Assembly: GCA_910583765.1 (NCBI GenBank)
Contig: CAJTYS010000058.1
Location: 1-20,702, forward strand
Direction: 5' to 3'
From: an uncultured Eubacteriales bacterium
Lineage (GTDB): Bacteria; Bacillota; Clostridia; Peptostreptococcales; Anaerovoracaceae
Length of the DNA: 20,702 nucleotides
Position numbers and translations under genes: made by a program. The notes beneath the pieces are model-generated. The model was not told where the DNA came from. It did not search any database and saw nothing but the letters and a program-made list of their open reading frames with translations. Within the stretch, counting starts at the first letter, position 1; every line of letters begins with the position of its first letter. Of the stretch, positions 6,167 to 13,476 are shown one piece after another.

Positions 6167-8146
6167 ATGGAAAAATTCAAACATTTTTATAGAAAATACC
6201 TGAAACAGAGTCTGGTGCTTTGTGCTTTGCTGGCATTGGGCATGAACTTGTTCATCGAAACCATGGCCCGCCACTCTCTCATTGCCAGCTTAGGCTTTTT
6301 CATAGAATATCCGACCGTGTTTCTATTCAACACATTCATCATATTTGCCACATATTCCATTGTGCTGCTTTTCAGGCGCAGGCTCTTTTGCTATGTGATC
6401 ATTTCTCTGCCATGGCTGGCACTAGGGATCACCAACGGCATCATTTTGCTGAACCGCATGACGCCTTTCACAGTCAAGGACTTGGCCAATGCGGGAGACG
6501 GTCTTTCCATTGCCACCAACTACTTTTCGTCCGCCACTTTGATCCTGGTGATCATCGGCATTCTGGTCGCTATCGCGGCACTAGTGTTCCTGTTCCTCTT
6601 TGCGCCGAAGAAAAGCGGCAAGATCAACTATAAACGCAGCATAGCGGCAGTCCTCATCATTGCGGTATGCTTTTTTGGCGTTTGGCAGGCAGCGGTGAAA
6701 ACAAAGACCGTGGCCACTTTTTTTGGAAACCTGGCGTATGCGTACAGGGATTATGGCGTTCCGTATTGCTTTATCAGCACATGGCTCAACACGGGCATCC
6801 ACAAGCCGGCGGACTATTCGGAAAACCTGGTGAAAAATATTTTCAACGGCGATGAACTCAATGACAAAGGCGTCTACGAACCGAAAAAATCAGATGTGGA
6901 TGAAAAACATCCGAACATTTTATTTTTGCAGCTGGAATCCTTTATTGATCCCAAGCTGGTAAAAGGATTCAGCTATTCTAAAGATCCGATGCCAAACTTC
7001 CGTCAGCTGATGAAAGAGTACTCTTCCGGCTATTTGACCGTTCCTTCCGTGGGAGCGGGGACCGCCAACACAGAATTTGAGTCCATGACAGGAATCAGTG
7101 TGAAATTTTTCGGTCCGGGAGAATATCCGTACAAATCCGTGCTTTTGGAAAAAACATGTGAAAGCATCCCGTTTGACTTGAAAAACATGGGATACTCCAC
7201 CCACGCCATACATAACCACAGAGGCGCGTTTTATGGCAGGAACAAAGTGTTCCCGAACTTGGGATATGACACCTTCACCTCCTTGGAATACATGAACAAT
7301 GTAGTGAAGACCGCCAGAAACTGGGCAAAGGACGGCCTGCTGACAGAGGAGATCACAGAAGCCATGAAATCCACAGAAGGCAGGGATTACATTTACACCA
7401 TTTCGGTCCAGGGACATGGAAAATACCCGACAGAGCAGGTGCTGGAAAATCCTGCGATCACAGTGACCGAAGCGCCATCGGAAGAGGAACGGTGGCAGTA
7501 CGAGTATTATGCCAATCAGGTCTATGAGATGGATCTGTTTGTGAAAGAACTGACAGACAGCCTGTCCAGATTCGATGAAGATGTAGTGCTGGTCATGTAT
7601 GGCGACCATCTTCCGGCGCTGGACATGACAGAGGAAAGCATGAAAACCGGCGATCTGTTTTCCACCCAGTATATTATTTGGAACAATTTCGGCATGAAAA
7701 AGGAAGACAAAAATCTGGCGGCCTACCAGCTGGGCGCGGAGGTGCTGGATCAAGTGGGAATCCACGAAGGATTGGTCACGTCTTATCACCAGAATTACCA
7801 AGGCAGCAGCAATTACATGCAGAATCTGGAGACCCTAGCCTATGACATGCTTTATGGGGATGCCTACATCTACGGCGGAAAGCTGCCATTCAAGAAAACA
7901 AAGATGAAAATGGGCATCAAGCAGATCAAGATCGACAAAATTGTTCAGATCGGTGATGACTATTATATCAAAGGGCAGAACTTCACAGAGTACAGTAAGA
8001 TTTCCTTGGACGGGGAAGTGCTGAACACCATTTATCTGGGACCGACCATTTTGGGACTGCGGGAAAAAGTGAACCCAGAAGACGTGGATCGCATGAAGAT
8101 CAGCCAGGTGGAAAAAAACAAAGAAATTTTGAGCACCACAGAGTAA
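6167..8146 (+). CDS. LtaS-type phosphoglycerol transferase / sulfatase-fold membrane enzyme
   Basis: 659-residue enzyme of the lipoteichoic acid synthase group (alkaline phosphatase superfamily). About five N-terminal membrane spans (roughly 15-33, 40-69, 73-95, 122-147, 158-175) are followed by an extracytoplasmic catalytic domain from about 247. Likely active-site residues: E257 in LQLESF, nucleophile T299 in GAGTANTEF, H417 in VQGHGKY, and D480-H481 in MYGDHLPALD. After about residue 580 there is an extra C-terminal, probably beta-rich extension that I do not recognise. It probably transfers glycerol phosphate from phosphatidylglycerol to an envelope glycan or glycolipid; the acceptor cannot be read from sequence. 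Ribosome binding site AGGAG lies inside the end of rsmA, so it may be co-transcribed. Confidence 0.85.
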   Translation: MEKFKHFYRKYLKQSLVLCALLALGMNLFIETMARHSLIASLGFFIEYPTVFLFNTFIIFATYSIVLLFRRRLFCYVIISLPWLALGITNGIILLNRMTPFTVKDLANAGDGLSIATNYFSSATLILVIIGILVAIAALVFLFLFAPKKSGKINYKRSIAAVLIIAVCFFGVWQAAVKTKTVATFFGNLAYAYRDYGVPYCFISTWLNTGIHKPADYSENLVKNIFNGDELNDKGVYEPKKSDVDEKHPNILFLQLESFIDPKLVKGFSYSKDPMPNFRQLMKEYSSGYLTVPSVGAGTANTEFESMTGISVKFFGPGEYPYKSVLLEKTCESIPFDLKNMGYSTHAIHNHRGAFYGRNKVFPNLGYDTFTSLEYMNNVVKTARNWAKDGLLTEEITEAMKSTEGRDYIYTISVQGHGKYPTEQVLENPAITVTEAPSEEERWQYEYYANQVYEMDLFVKELTDSLSRFDEDVVLVMYGDHLPALDMTEESMKTGDLFSTQYIIWNNFGMKKEDKNLAAYQLGAEVLDQVGIHEGLVTSYHQNYQGSSNYMQNLETLAYDMLYGDAYIYGGKLPFKKTKMKMGIKQIKIDKIVQIGDDYYIKGQNFTEYSKISLDGEVLNTIYLGPTILGLREKVNPEDVDRMKISQVEKNKEILSTTE

Positions 8147-8298
8147 GCCAAGTTCAGAAAAAAGTTGTATTTGGGAGCGTTTAGGTATATAGTATTGTTA
8201 TTGGATATCTCAACGTTCCCATCCGTATTCATCTAAAACATTTCCAGGGAAATAAAAAAGACAACAACAGAAAGAAAGGAATCGCACAGCAAATCTTT
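8147..8298 (+). promoter_or_regulatory. rho leader: probable promoter and inverted repeat
   Basis: TTGTAT at 8165-8170 and TATAGT at 8188-8193 are 17 bases apart, a reasonable vegetative promoter. An inverted repeat pairs 8172-8181 with 8212-8221 (ten pairs, one G-T) across the -10; it has no T tail and overlaps the promoter, so it looks more like an operator or chance palindrome than a terminator. Leader to the rho start is about 100 bases. rho leaders are autoregulated in several bacteria; nothing here proves it. Confidence 0.45.
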
Positions 8299-9843
8299 AT
8301 GTGCAAACATGTTATGGACGAAAAATTACTGAAAAGCAAAAAAGTAGTCGAGCTGAAACAAATGGCAAAAGACATGAAAATCGAAGGATACGTGTCTATG
8401 AGAAAGGCGCAGCTCATTGAAGCATTGTCTGCCTTAGACGAGCCGGCAGAAGCGTCAAACCCGGAATCGCCCGCGGCAGACAGGCTGGAAAAGCAAGAGC
8501 AAGCCAGCAAAGATGACAATCCAGAAAGACCAGAATCAGCAGAAGCGGCAGAAGCACCAGAAAAGGATGAAAGGCTGGAAAAGCCCACAAGACAGACAAG
8601 GACCTCAAGAATTCCAAGAACCGCGAAACCCGCGAAAAACGAAAAGGAAGAACCTGCTGCTCAAGCAGAGGAAACCCAGGAAAACAGAAAAGAGAGACGA
8701 AAAGTCGTCCCAGACAAGGAAGACCGGCCAGAAGTGGAAGGCATTTTAGAGTTAGCCGAAGGCGGCTTTGGGTTCCTGCGTTTTTCCAACTTCCTGACCA
8801 GTGAAAAGGACATCTATGTTTCTCCCGCGCAAATCAGACGCTTTAATTTAAAGACCGGCGATAAGATCCGAGGGATCACGAGAAAGCCCAATGAAGGAGA
8901 ACGCTTTGGCGCGTTGCTGTATGTGGTGACTGTCAATGGAGACGAGCCAGGCGTTGCCATGAAGCGGCCTTCCTTTGAAGATCTGACACCGATCTTTCCT
9001 AACAAACGATTGACCTTGGAAGGCGGCGCCCGCGAGCTGTCCATGCGGCTCATCGATCTGATCGCGCCCATCGGCAAGGGACAGCGAGGCCTGATCGTCG
9101 CACCGCCGAAAGCCGGCAAGACCGTTCTCTTGAAAAAAATCGCCAATAGCATTGAAAATAAATATCCAGATGTTGAAATGATCGTTCTGCTGGTAGACGA
9201 AAGACCAGAAGAAGTCACAGATATGAAGCGTTCTCTGCGGGGAGGGGAAGTCATTTATTCCACATTTGACGAACTCCCGCAGCATCATGTAAAGGTAGCG
9301 GAGATGGTGCTGGCAAGGGCCCAGAGACTGGCAGAGCACGGAAAGGACGTGGTTATTTTGCTGGACAGCATCACCAGACTGGCAAGAGCCTACAATCTAG
9401 TGGTCCCTGCTTCCGGACGCACTCTTTCCGGCGGGCTGGACCCAGGCGCGCTCCACAAGCCGAAAAAATTCTTTGGCGCTGCCAGAAACATCGAAGAAGG
9501 CGGCAGCATCACCATCTTGGCCACTGCTCTTGTGGAAACAGGCAGCAGGATGGACGATGTGATCTTTGAGGAATTCAAAGGCACCGGAAACATGGAGCTC
9601 CATCTGGACAGAAAGCTTTCTGAAAAGCGGATTTTCCCTGCGATCAACTTGAACAAATCAGGCACCAGAAAAGAAGATCTGCTCATGGATCAAGAAGAAC
9701 TGGGAGCGGTTTGGTCCATGCGCAGGGCTCTTTCCAACAACAGCGTTCAGGAAGTGACGGAAACCATCATCGACAATTTGGCGCATACGAGAAACAACAA
9801 AGACTTTATACGAGTCATCCAGAAAATCAAACTCGAGGGATAA
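8299..9843 (+). CDS. rho: Transcription termination factor Rho
   Basis: 514-residue hexameric RNA helicase that ends transcription. Order of parts: Rho_N helical domain (about 6-46), a charged Pro/Glu/Lys/Arg-rich insertion (about 48-142), the cold-shock-like primary RNA-binding domain (146-212, EGGFGFLRF), and the ATPase core with Walker A APPKAGKT (268-275), Walker B VVILLDS (351-357), the Q-loop region GGLDPGALHKPKKFFGAARN (378-397) and GTGNMELHLDR (428-438). Insertions of this kind before the RNA-binding domain are known in Rho from several phyla and can add RNA affinity. The start is uncertain: AAAGGA is about 18 bases before the ATG at 8299; the next in-frame ATG is 8314 and has no better site. 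Confidence 0.95.
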   Translation: MCKHVMDEKLLKSKKVVELKQMAKDMKIEGYVSMRKAQLIEALSALDEPAEASNPESPAADRLEKQEQASKDDNPERPESAEAAEAPEKDERLEKPTRQTRTSRIPRTAKPAKNEKEEPAAQAEETQENRKERRKVVPDKEDRPEVEGILELAEGGFGFLRFSNFLTSEKDIYVSPAQIRRFNLKTGDKIRGITRKPNEGERFGALLYVVTVNGDEPGVAMKRPSFEDLTPIFPNKRLTLEGGARELSMRLIDLIAPIGKGQRGLIVAPPKAGKTVLLKKIANSIENKYPDVEMIVLLVDERPEEVTDMKRSLRGGEVIYSTFDELPQHHVKVAEMVLARAQRLAEHGKDVVILLDSITRLARAYNLVVPASGRTLSGGLDPGALHKPKKFFGAARNIEEGGSITILATALVETGSRMDDVIFEEFKGTGNMELHLDRKLSEKRIFPAINLNKSGTRKEDLLMDQEELGAVWSMRRALSNNSVQEVTETIIDNLAHTRNNKDFIRVIQKIKLEG

Positions 9844-9845
9844 GA

Positions 9846-11021
9846 ATGGATCTGAAAAAGATATTTTTGAAGGATGCCTGCCCGACAAAAGTGGGAGGAC
9901 AGGCTGTTCTCGATGGGATCATGATGAAAGGCGAAGATCGAACAGCCGTGGCGGTTCGCCTGCCGAATCAAGACATACACATCAAAACTGAAAAGCTGAA
10001 ACCAACTCCAAAGTGGATGAAAATCCCCATCCTGCGGGGCGTGTGCGCTTTTGTCTCTTCCTTGGTGACAGGCACCAAAACTCTGATGTATTCCGCAGAA
10101 GTGCTGGAAAGCTATGATGGACCGGATGCTGTGGAGTATGAAGAGGACAAGCTGTCTTTATGGATGGAAAAGAAATTTGGTGAAAAGGGCGCATGGAACG
10201 TGATGCTGTATGCTTCTGTGATCATCGCTTTGGTCATGACCGTAGGCATTTTCATCATCCTGCCCACAGCCGCGGTCAATTGGATGGGCCGCTTTACTTC
10301 CAACGAAGTGCTGATGAACCTCATCGAAGGCCTTGTGCGCATTCTGTTGTTCATCATCTATGTGCTGGCGATTTCTAAAATGGAGGATATCAAAAATGTG
10401 TTCCGTTATCATGGCGCGGAACACAAATGCATTCACTGCTTTGAGAACGGCCTGGAACTGACGCCGAAAAACTGCCAGACTTTTTACACCCTCCACCCAA
10501 GGTGCGGCACCAGCTTCCTCATGTTTGTCATGGTCATCAGCCTTGTGCTGTTTTCCTTGCTGGGCTGGCCCAATCTGTTTTGGCGCGTCACCTCCAGATT
10601 GCTGTTGATCCCTGTGATCGCGGGGCTTTCTTACGAGCTGCTCCGGTGGGCGGGCCGCAGCGATAACCTGATGGTGAAGATCCTCAGCATGCCAGGCCTT
10701 TATTTGCAGAAATTGACCACAGCGGAACCAAAGGACGCGCAGCTGGAGGTGGCCATTGCCGCTATGAAGGCAGTCATGGTGGAACCGGAAACTCCAGAAT
10801 ACGAAGGGCTGTGTGACAAAGACGGAAGGCCCTTGCCAGAACCTGCGGAAGAGCAGATGGAAGCAGAGTGCGGAGGCGGTTCCGGCTCGCTGCAGGTAGC
10901 GGCTCCAGAAGGTCAGGGAGAGCCGGAAGGGTTGGCGGGACCAGCGAGCTTCGCTGCCGAGACAGAGCCTGAAAAAGCCGACGGGCATCCTGGACAGAAT
11001 AGCGAGGATGACCCATGCTGA
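9846..11021 (+). CDS. DUF1385 family membrane protein (YqhQ-like)
   Basis: 391-residue protein. The start is set at 9846 by GAGGG at 9835-9839, two bases after the rho stop; the open frame extends upstream inside rho but without a suitable site. Conserved family blocks: GGQAVLDGIMMKG (17-29), RYHGAEHKCIHCFE (187-200) and HPRCGTSFL (217-225), with Cys/His residues that could bind a metal (inference). Membrane spans at about 119-140, 160-176, 222-243 and 250-266. Residues 318-391 form a Glu/Pro/Gly-rich low-complexity tail, absent from the conserved core. Biochemical function is not established. In Clostridia this family often sits beside prmC, as here. Confidence 0.85.
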   Translation: MDLKKIFLKDACPTKVGGQAVLDGIMMKGEDRTAVAVRLPNQDIHIKTEKLKPTPKWMKIPILRGVCAFVSSLVTGTKTLMYSAEVLESYDGPDAVEYEEDKLSLWMEKKFGEKGAWNVMLYASVIIALVMTVGIFIILPTAAVNWMGRFTSNEVLMNLIEGLVRILLFIIYVLAISKMEDIKNVFRYHGAEHKCIHCFENGLELTPKNCQTFYTLHPRCGTSFLMFVMVISLVLFSLLGWPNLFWRVTSRLLLIPVIAGLSYELLRWAGRSDNLMVKILSMPGLYLQKLTTAEPKDAQLEVAIAAMKAVMVEPETPEYEGLCDKDGRPLPEPAEEQMEAECGGGSGSLQVAAPEGQGEPEGLAGPASFAAETEPEKADGHPGQNSEDDPC

Positions 11022-11881
11022 TCCGTGAAATGATAAAACTGGGAGCAGGCCGCTTGATGAAAGCCCACTGCATGGATCCAAGCCTGGACGCAGAGCTGCT
11101 TTACTATTATCTGACTGGCGCGGATCGGGTAGAACTGTTCCTTAAAGCCAGGGAACCAGTGGACGAAAAAATTCAGAAGCAGTACTTTGATCTGATCAGT
11201 CAGCGGGAAAAGCGGATCCCGCTGCAGCATATCACAGGCACTCAGGAGTTCATGGGGCTGACCTTTCAGGTGAATCCAAGCGTCCTCATTCCACGCCAAG
11301 ACACGGAGATCCTAGTGGACGGCGCGGCGAAGATGATCCGCGGAGACAATGGCCGGATCCGTCAGCGGAGCATTTGGAAAGTGCTGGACCTTTGCTGCGG
11401 GAGCGGGGCCATTGGCATTTCTTTGGCAAGGCTGTGCCAGAACGTGAAAGTTTCTGCCAGCGATTACAGCAAGGAGGCCTTGGAAGTAGCGAAAAAAAAC
11501 GCGGTCCAAAATCGAGTGAAGATCAAGTTTTTCTGCGGCGATTTGTATCAACCCCTTGGCAAAAGGCGTTATGACATGATCGTTTCCAACCCGCCTTACA
11601 TCAAATCTCACATGATCCCCATTTTGCAGGATGAAGTGAAATCCCACGAGCCCATGATGGCGCTGGATGGTGGGGAGGACGGACTGGAGTTTTACCGGAA
11701 GATCATCGAACAGGCGCCTGATCACTTGAAAAAGCAGGGGGTGCTGGCGCTGGAGATCGGCCATGACCAGGCTGCGGAAGTGTGTCAGCTCATCAAAGAG
11801 ACAGCGGCTTTCACCATGGTCCATGTAGTCAAAGACCTGGCGGGCCACGACCGAGTGGTCTACGCTTCGGCGCTGTATTGA
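11015..11881 (+). CDS. prmC: Peptide chain release factor glutamine methyltransferase PrmC
   Basis: 288-residue SAM-dependent methyltransferase that methylates the glutamine of the GGQ motif in release factors RF1 and RF2. Helical N-terminal domain (1-85), signature LIPRQDTE (91-98), SAM motif LDLCCGSGAIG (124-134) and catalytic NPPY (192-195). It overlaps the end of the DUF1385 gene by seven bases, so the two are translationally linked. In many Firmicutes prmC is followed directly by prfA (RF1); here the operon ends and a toxin-antitoxin-like gap follows, so prfA must be elsewhere. Confidence 0.93.
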   Translation: MLIREMIKLGAGRLMKAHCMDPSLDAELLYYYLTGADRVELFLKAREPVDEKIQKQYFDLISQREKRIPLQHITGTQEFMGLTFQVNPSVLIPRQDTEILVDGAAKMIRGDNGRIRQRSIWKVLDLCCGSGAIGISLARLCQNVKVSASDYSKEALEVAKKNAVQNRVKIKFFCGDLYQPLGKRRYDMIVSNPPYIKSHMIPILQDEVKSHEPMMALDGGEDGLEFYRKIIEQAPDHLKKQGVLALEIGHDQAAEVCQLIKETAAFTMVHVVKDLAGHDRVVYASALY

Positions 11882-11935
11882 ACTTTGGTTCAAAGAGTGA
11901 AAAAAGTGATTTTTCATGGACCACAAAAAATTTTG

Positions 11936-11963
11936 TTGAATTTCTGTTGTTTTGTTGTATAAT
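11936..11963 (+). promoter_or_regulatory. Promoter of the candidate antitoxin RNA
   Basis: TTGAAT at 11936-11941 and a consensus TATAAT at 11958-11963 with 16 bases between. No protein frame follows; the predicted transcript starts near 11970 and meets a strong terminator at 12016-12054. Confidence 0.7.
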
Positions 11964-11969
11964 AATAAA

Positions 11970-12054
11970 AGAGAGCCAGCAATGACCGGCTCACCAAAAC
12001 TTTAACGGATAATCTAAAAACCACTCGTAGCTTGGGGATGCCAGAGTGGTTTTT
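11970..12054 (+). ncRNA. Candidate antitoxin antisense RNA (type I system)
   Basis: Predicted RNA of about 85 bases bounded by a consensus promoter and a two-way terminator. A first hairpin pairs GAGCC (about 11973-11977) with GGCTC (11988-11992). Two plus-strand sequences in it recur in the region encoding the opposing toxin leader: CCGGC(T)CACC at 11986-11995 versus CCGGCCACC at 12203-12211, and ACCACTC at 12020-12026 versus 12209-12215. The two RNAs can therefore pair at their leaders as well as at the shared terminator, the layout of Fst-type type I modules. It has no credible open frame. Confidence 0.55.
12016..12054. terminator. Two-way terminator shared by converging transcripts
   Basis: AAAAACCACTC at 12016-12026 pairs perfectly with GAGTGGTTTTT at 12044-12054 around a 17-base loop. 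Because the stem begins with A5 and ends with T5 it can stop transcription from both sides: the antisense RNA from the left and the toxin mRNA from the right. Confidence 0.85.
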
Positions 12055-12057
12055 GCT

Positions 12058-12162
12058 TTACCGGTTTCTGCCCGCTATGTAAGAAGCATAGCTGAACATC
12101 ATGCCGGCAGCCGAAAACAGGATCGACAAAAGCTCTAACAAGTCTGCTGTTTCTCCTTTCAT
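12058..12162 (-). CDS. Small hydrophobic peptide, candidate type I toxin
   Basis: 34-residue frame. Acidic start (MKGETAD), hydrophobic helix from about residue 8 to 30 (ELLSILFSAAGMMFSY), and a basic end GRNR: the shape of holin-like membrane peptides of type I toxin-antitoxin systems. It has its own consensus promoter (12240-12268), ends four bases from a strong terminator and faces an antisense RNA. Start choice is open: AGGAGG (12182-12187) is about 20 bases before the ATG at 12162 and better placed for an ATG at 12174, whose frame gives a non-hydrophobic 54-residue product running into the terminator. A TTG at residue 8 has AAAGGAG 11 bases upstream. I do not recognise the peptide by family. 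Confidence 0.5.
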   Translation of the reverse strand: MKGETADLLELLSILFSAAGMMFSYASYIAGRNR

Positions 12163-12239
12163 AAGATTTGGTCATCATACCACCTCCTCAAAGGATGCGC
12201 AGCCGGCCACCACTCTTTGGTCAGGCTTTCTTTGTCAAC

Positions 12240-12268
12240 ATTATATCTGAAAGTTTAAAATAAAACAA
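12240..12268 (-). promoter_or_regulatory. Promoter of the candidate toxin mRNA
   Basis: On the minus strand TTGTTT (12263-12268) and TATAAT (12240-12245) are exactly 17 bases apart. The transcript would start near 12233, carry a leader of about 70 bases with AGGAGG at its end, and stop at 12016, giving about 220 bases. Confidence 0.65.
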
Positions 12269-12320
12269 TCTAAAAGGGAAAATAGAATTAAAAATCAATA
12301 TGGTTAACTTTCCAATTTTG

Positions 12321-12490
12321 TGGTAAAATAATAGAGTAGCACCGAGGAAGAGGGTTCGTCCCGATTCCAAGGGCAATGGACAATCGAATCGTACTAACCA
12401 GAAAGAGCGAATTCTGATGGAAAGGCGGTGGCATACATATTTACGTGAAGCAGAATCTCTGTATGGCCATGGCTGGTACAGAGATTTTTT
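12321..12490 (+). promoter_or_regulatory. hydE leader: promoter and attenuator-like RNA of unknown class
   Basis: TGG-TAAAAT at 12321-12329 is an extended -10; RNA would start near 12336. The leader then holds CACCG (about 12340-12344) that can pair with CGGTG (about 12426-12430), an inner GGG-TTCGT-CCC hairpin, and four segments able to form exclusive stems: CAGAA (12399-12403), ATTCTG (12411-12416), CAGAAT (12451-12456) and the terminator arms 12454-12463/12477-12486. Segment 2 can pair with 1, which leaves the terminator free, or with 3, which disrupts it. This is the logic of a riboswitch or attenuator. It matches no class I know; there is no T-box sequence. Confidence 0.55.
12454..12490 (+). 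terminator. Intrinsic terminator in front of hydE
   Basis: AATCTCTGTA at 12454-12463 pairs perfectly with TACAGAGATT at 12477-12486, followed by T to 12490. It lies only 15 bases before the hydE ATG and after a promoter with no gene between, so it must be conditional if hydE is expressed from that promoter. Confidence 0.85.
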
Positions 12491-12505
12491 GAATGGAGAA
12501 AAGCC

Positions 12506-13459
12506 ATGGAACAGAAAGAACTGGTAAGGCTGCTGGCGCTGGAGGATTTCACCCCCGTCTACCAGCAGGCGGATGAAGTGAGAAAAAGAGAAAAAGGGGA
12601 TATTGTCAATATTAGGGCGATCATCGAGTTTTCCAACATCTGCGGGAGAACATGCAGATACTGCGGACTCAACAGCACCAACAAAAAAGCGGTGCGCTAC
12701 CGGATGTCGCCAAAGGAAATTCTGGACACGGCAAAGCAGGCTGTGGACGCAGGATATCAGACCATCGTGCTCCAGTCCGGAGAAGACCCGTGTTTTCACA
12801 AGGAAACTTTGGGGCACATTGTGAAATCCATCAAAGCCATGGGAGCGGCAGTCACCCTCAGCTGCGGAGAGCTGACCTTTGAAGAGCTGGAGCATTTGCG
12901 AAAATGCGGGGCCAACCGTTATTTGCTGAAACACGAGACTGCGGATCCGGAGCTTTATAGAGAGCTTCATCCATGCGGCACTCTTGCGGAGCGGGTGAAC
13001 TGTCTGCGAAACATTTCCAAATTGGGATACGAGACAGGCAGCGGCTTTATGATCGGTCTGCCGGGCCAAACCCTGGAAACCATAGCTCAGGACTTGCTGC
13101 TGCTGAAAGAGCTGAATTGCCAAATGGCAGGCATCGGCCCTTTCATCCCTCATCCGGACACGCCCTTGGCAAATGAAAAAGAAGGCAGTCCGGAACTGAC
13201 AAAGCGAGCCGTGGCCCTGACCCGCCTGCTGCTGCCCAAGGCTAATTTACCGGTGACTACAGCGCTGGGAGTCATCGATCAGCAGGAAAAGGAAAACGCT
13301 TTCGGGTGCGGCGCGAACGTGATCATGAAAAAAGTGACCCCCAGCCCCTACAAAGAAGCCTATGAAATCTATCCAGCGAACCTGGAAAAGACGGATATTG
13401 TGAAAGATAGAAAGTTATTGGAAGATCAGATCAGAGCATTGGGGAGAACGCCCCTTTAA
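12506..13459 (+). CDS. hydE: [FeFe]-hydrogenase H-cluster radical SAM maturase HydE
   Basis: 317-residue radical SAM protein acting with HydG and HydF to build the two-iron part of the H-cluster; HydE acts on the organometallic precursor made by HydG and contributes to the dithiomethylamine bridge. The radical SAM cluster motif C46-x3-C50-x2-C53 (CGRTCRYC) is intact, followed by a BioB-like barrel with LQSGEDP (about 86-92) and SCGELT. It lacks any obvious second cluster motif, which HydE does not require. Somewhat shorter than many homologues. GGAG at 12495-12498 precedes the ATG. Identity rests on the adjacent hydG and hydF; alone it could be confused with BioB/PylB relatives. Controlled by the attenuator-like leader. 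Confidence 0.92.
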   Translation: MEQKELVRLLALEDFTPVYQQADEVRKREKGDIVNIRAIIEFSNICGRTCRYCGLNSTNKKAVRYRMSPKEILDTAKQAVDAGYQTIVLQSGEDPCFHKETLGHIVKSIKAMGAAVTLSCGELTFEELEHLRKCGANRYLLKHETADPELYRELHPCGTLAERVNCLRNISKLGYETGSGFMIGLPGQTLETIAQDLLLLKELNCQMAGIGPFIPHPDTPLANEKEGSPELTKRAVALTRLLLPKANLPVTTALGVIDQQEKENAFGCGANVIMKKVTPSPYKEAYEIYPANLEKTDIVKDRKLLEDQIRALGRTPL

Positions 13460-13476
13460 AAAGGAGAGGAAACATC

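Noticed and set aside
10158..11081. 307-codon minus-strand frame opposite the DUF1385 gene
   Set aside because: Shadow frame; His/Gln-rich, no recognisable motif, covers two real genes on the plus strand.
12340..12490. T-box or THF riboswitch as identity of the hydE leader
   Set aside because: The AGGGTGGNACCGCG T-box core is absent, and the resemblance to the GAGAGTAG...CGGTG parts of the THF class does not extend to the rest of the consensus.
12221..13153. 310-codon minus-strand frame opposite hydE, extending into the hydE leader
   Set aside because: Shadow of hydE; it runs through the terminator and toxin promoter region and has no start signals.
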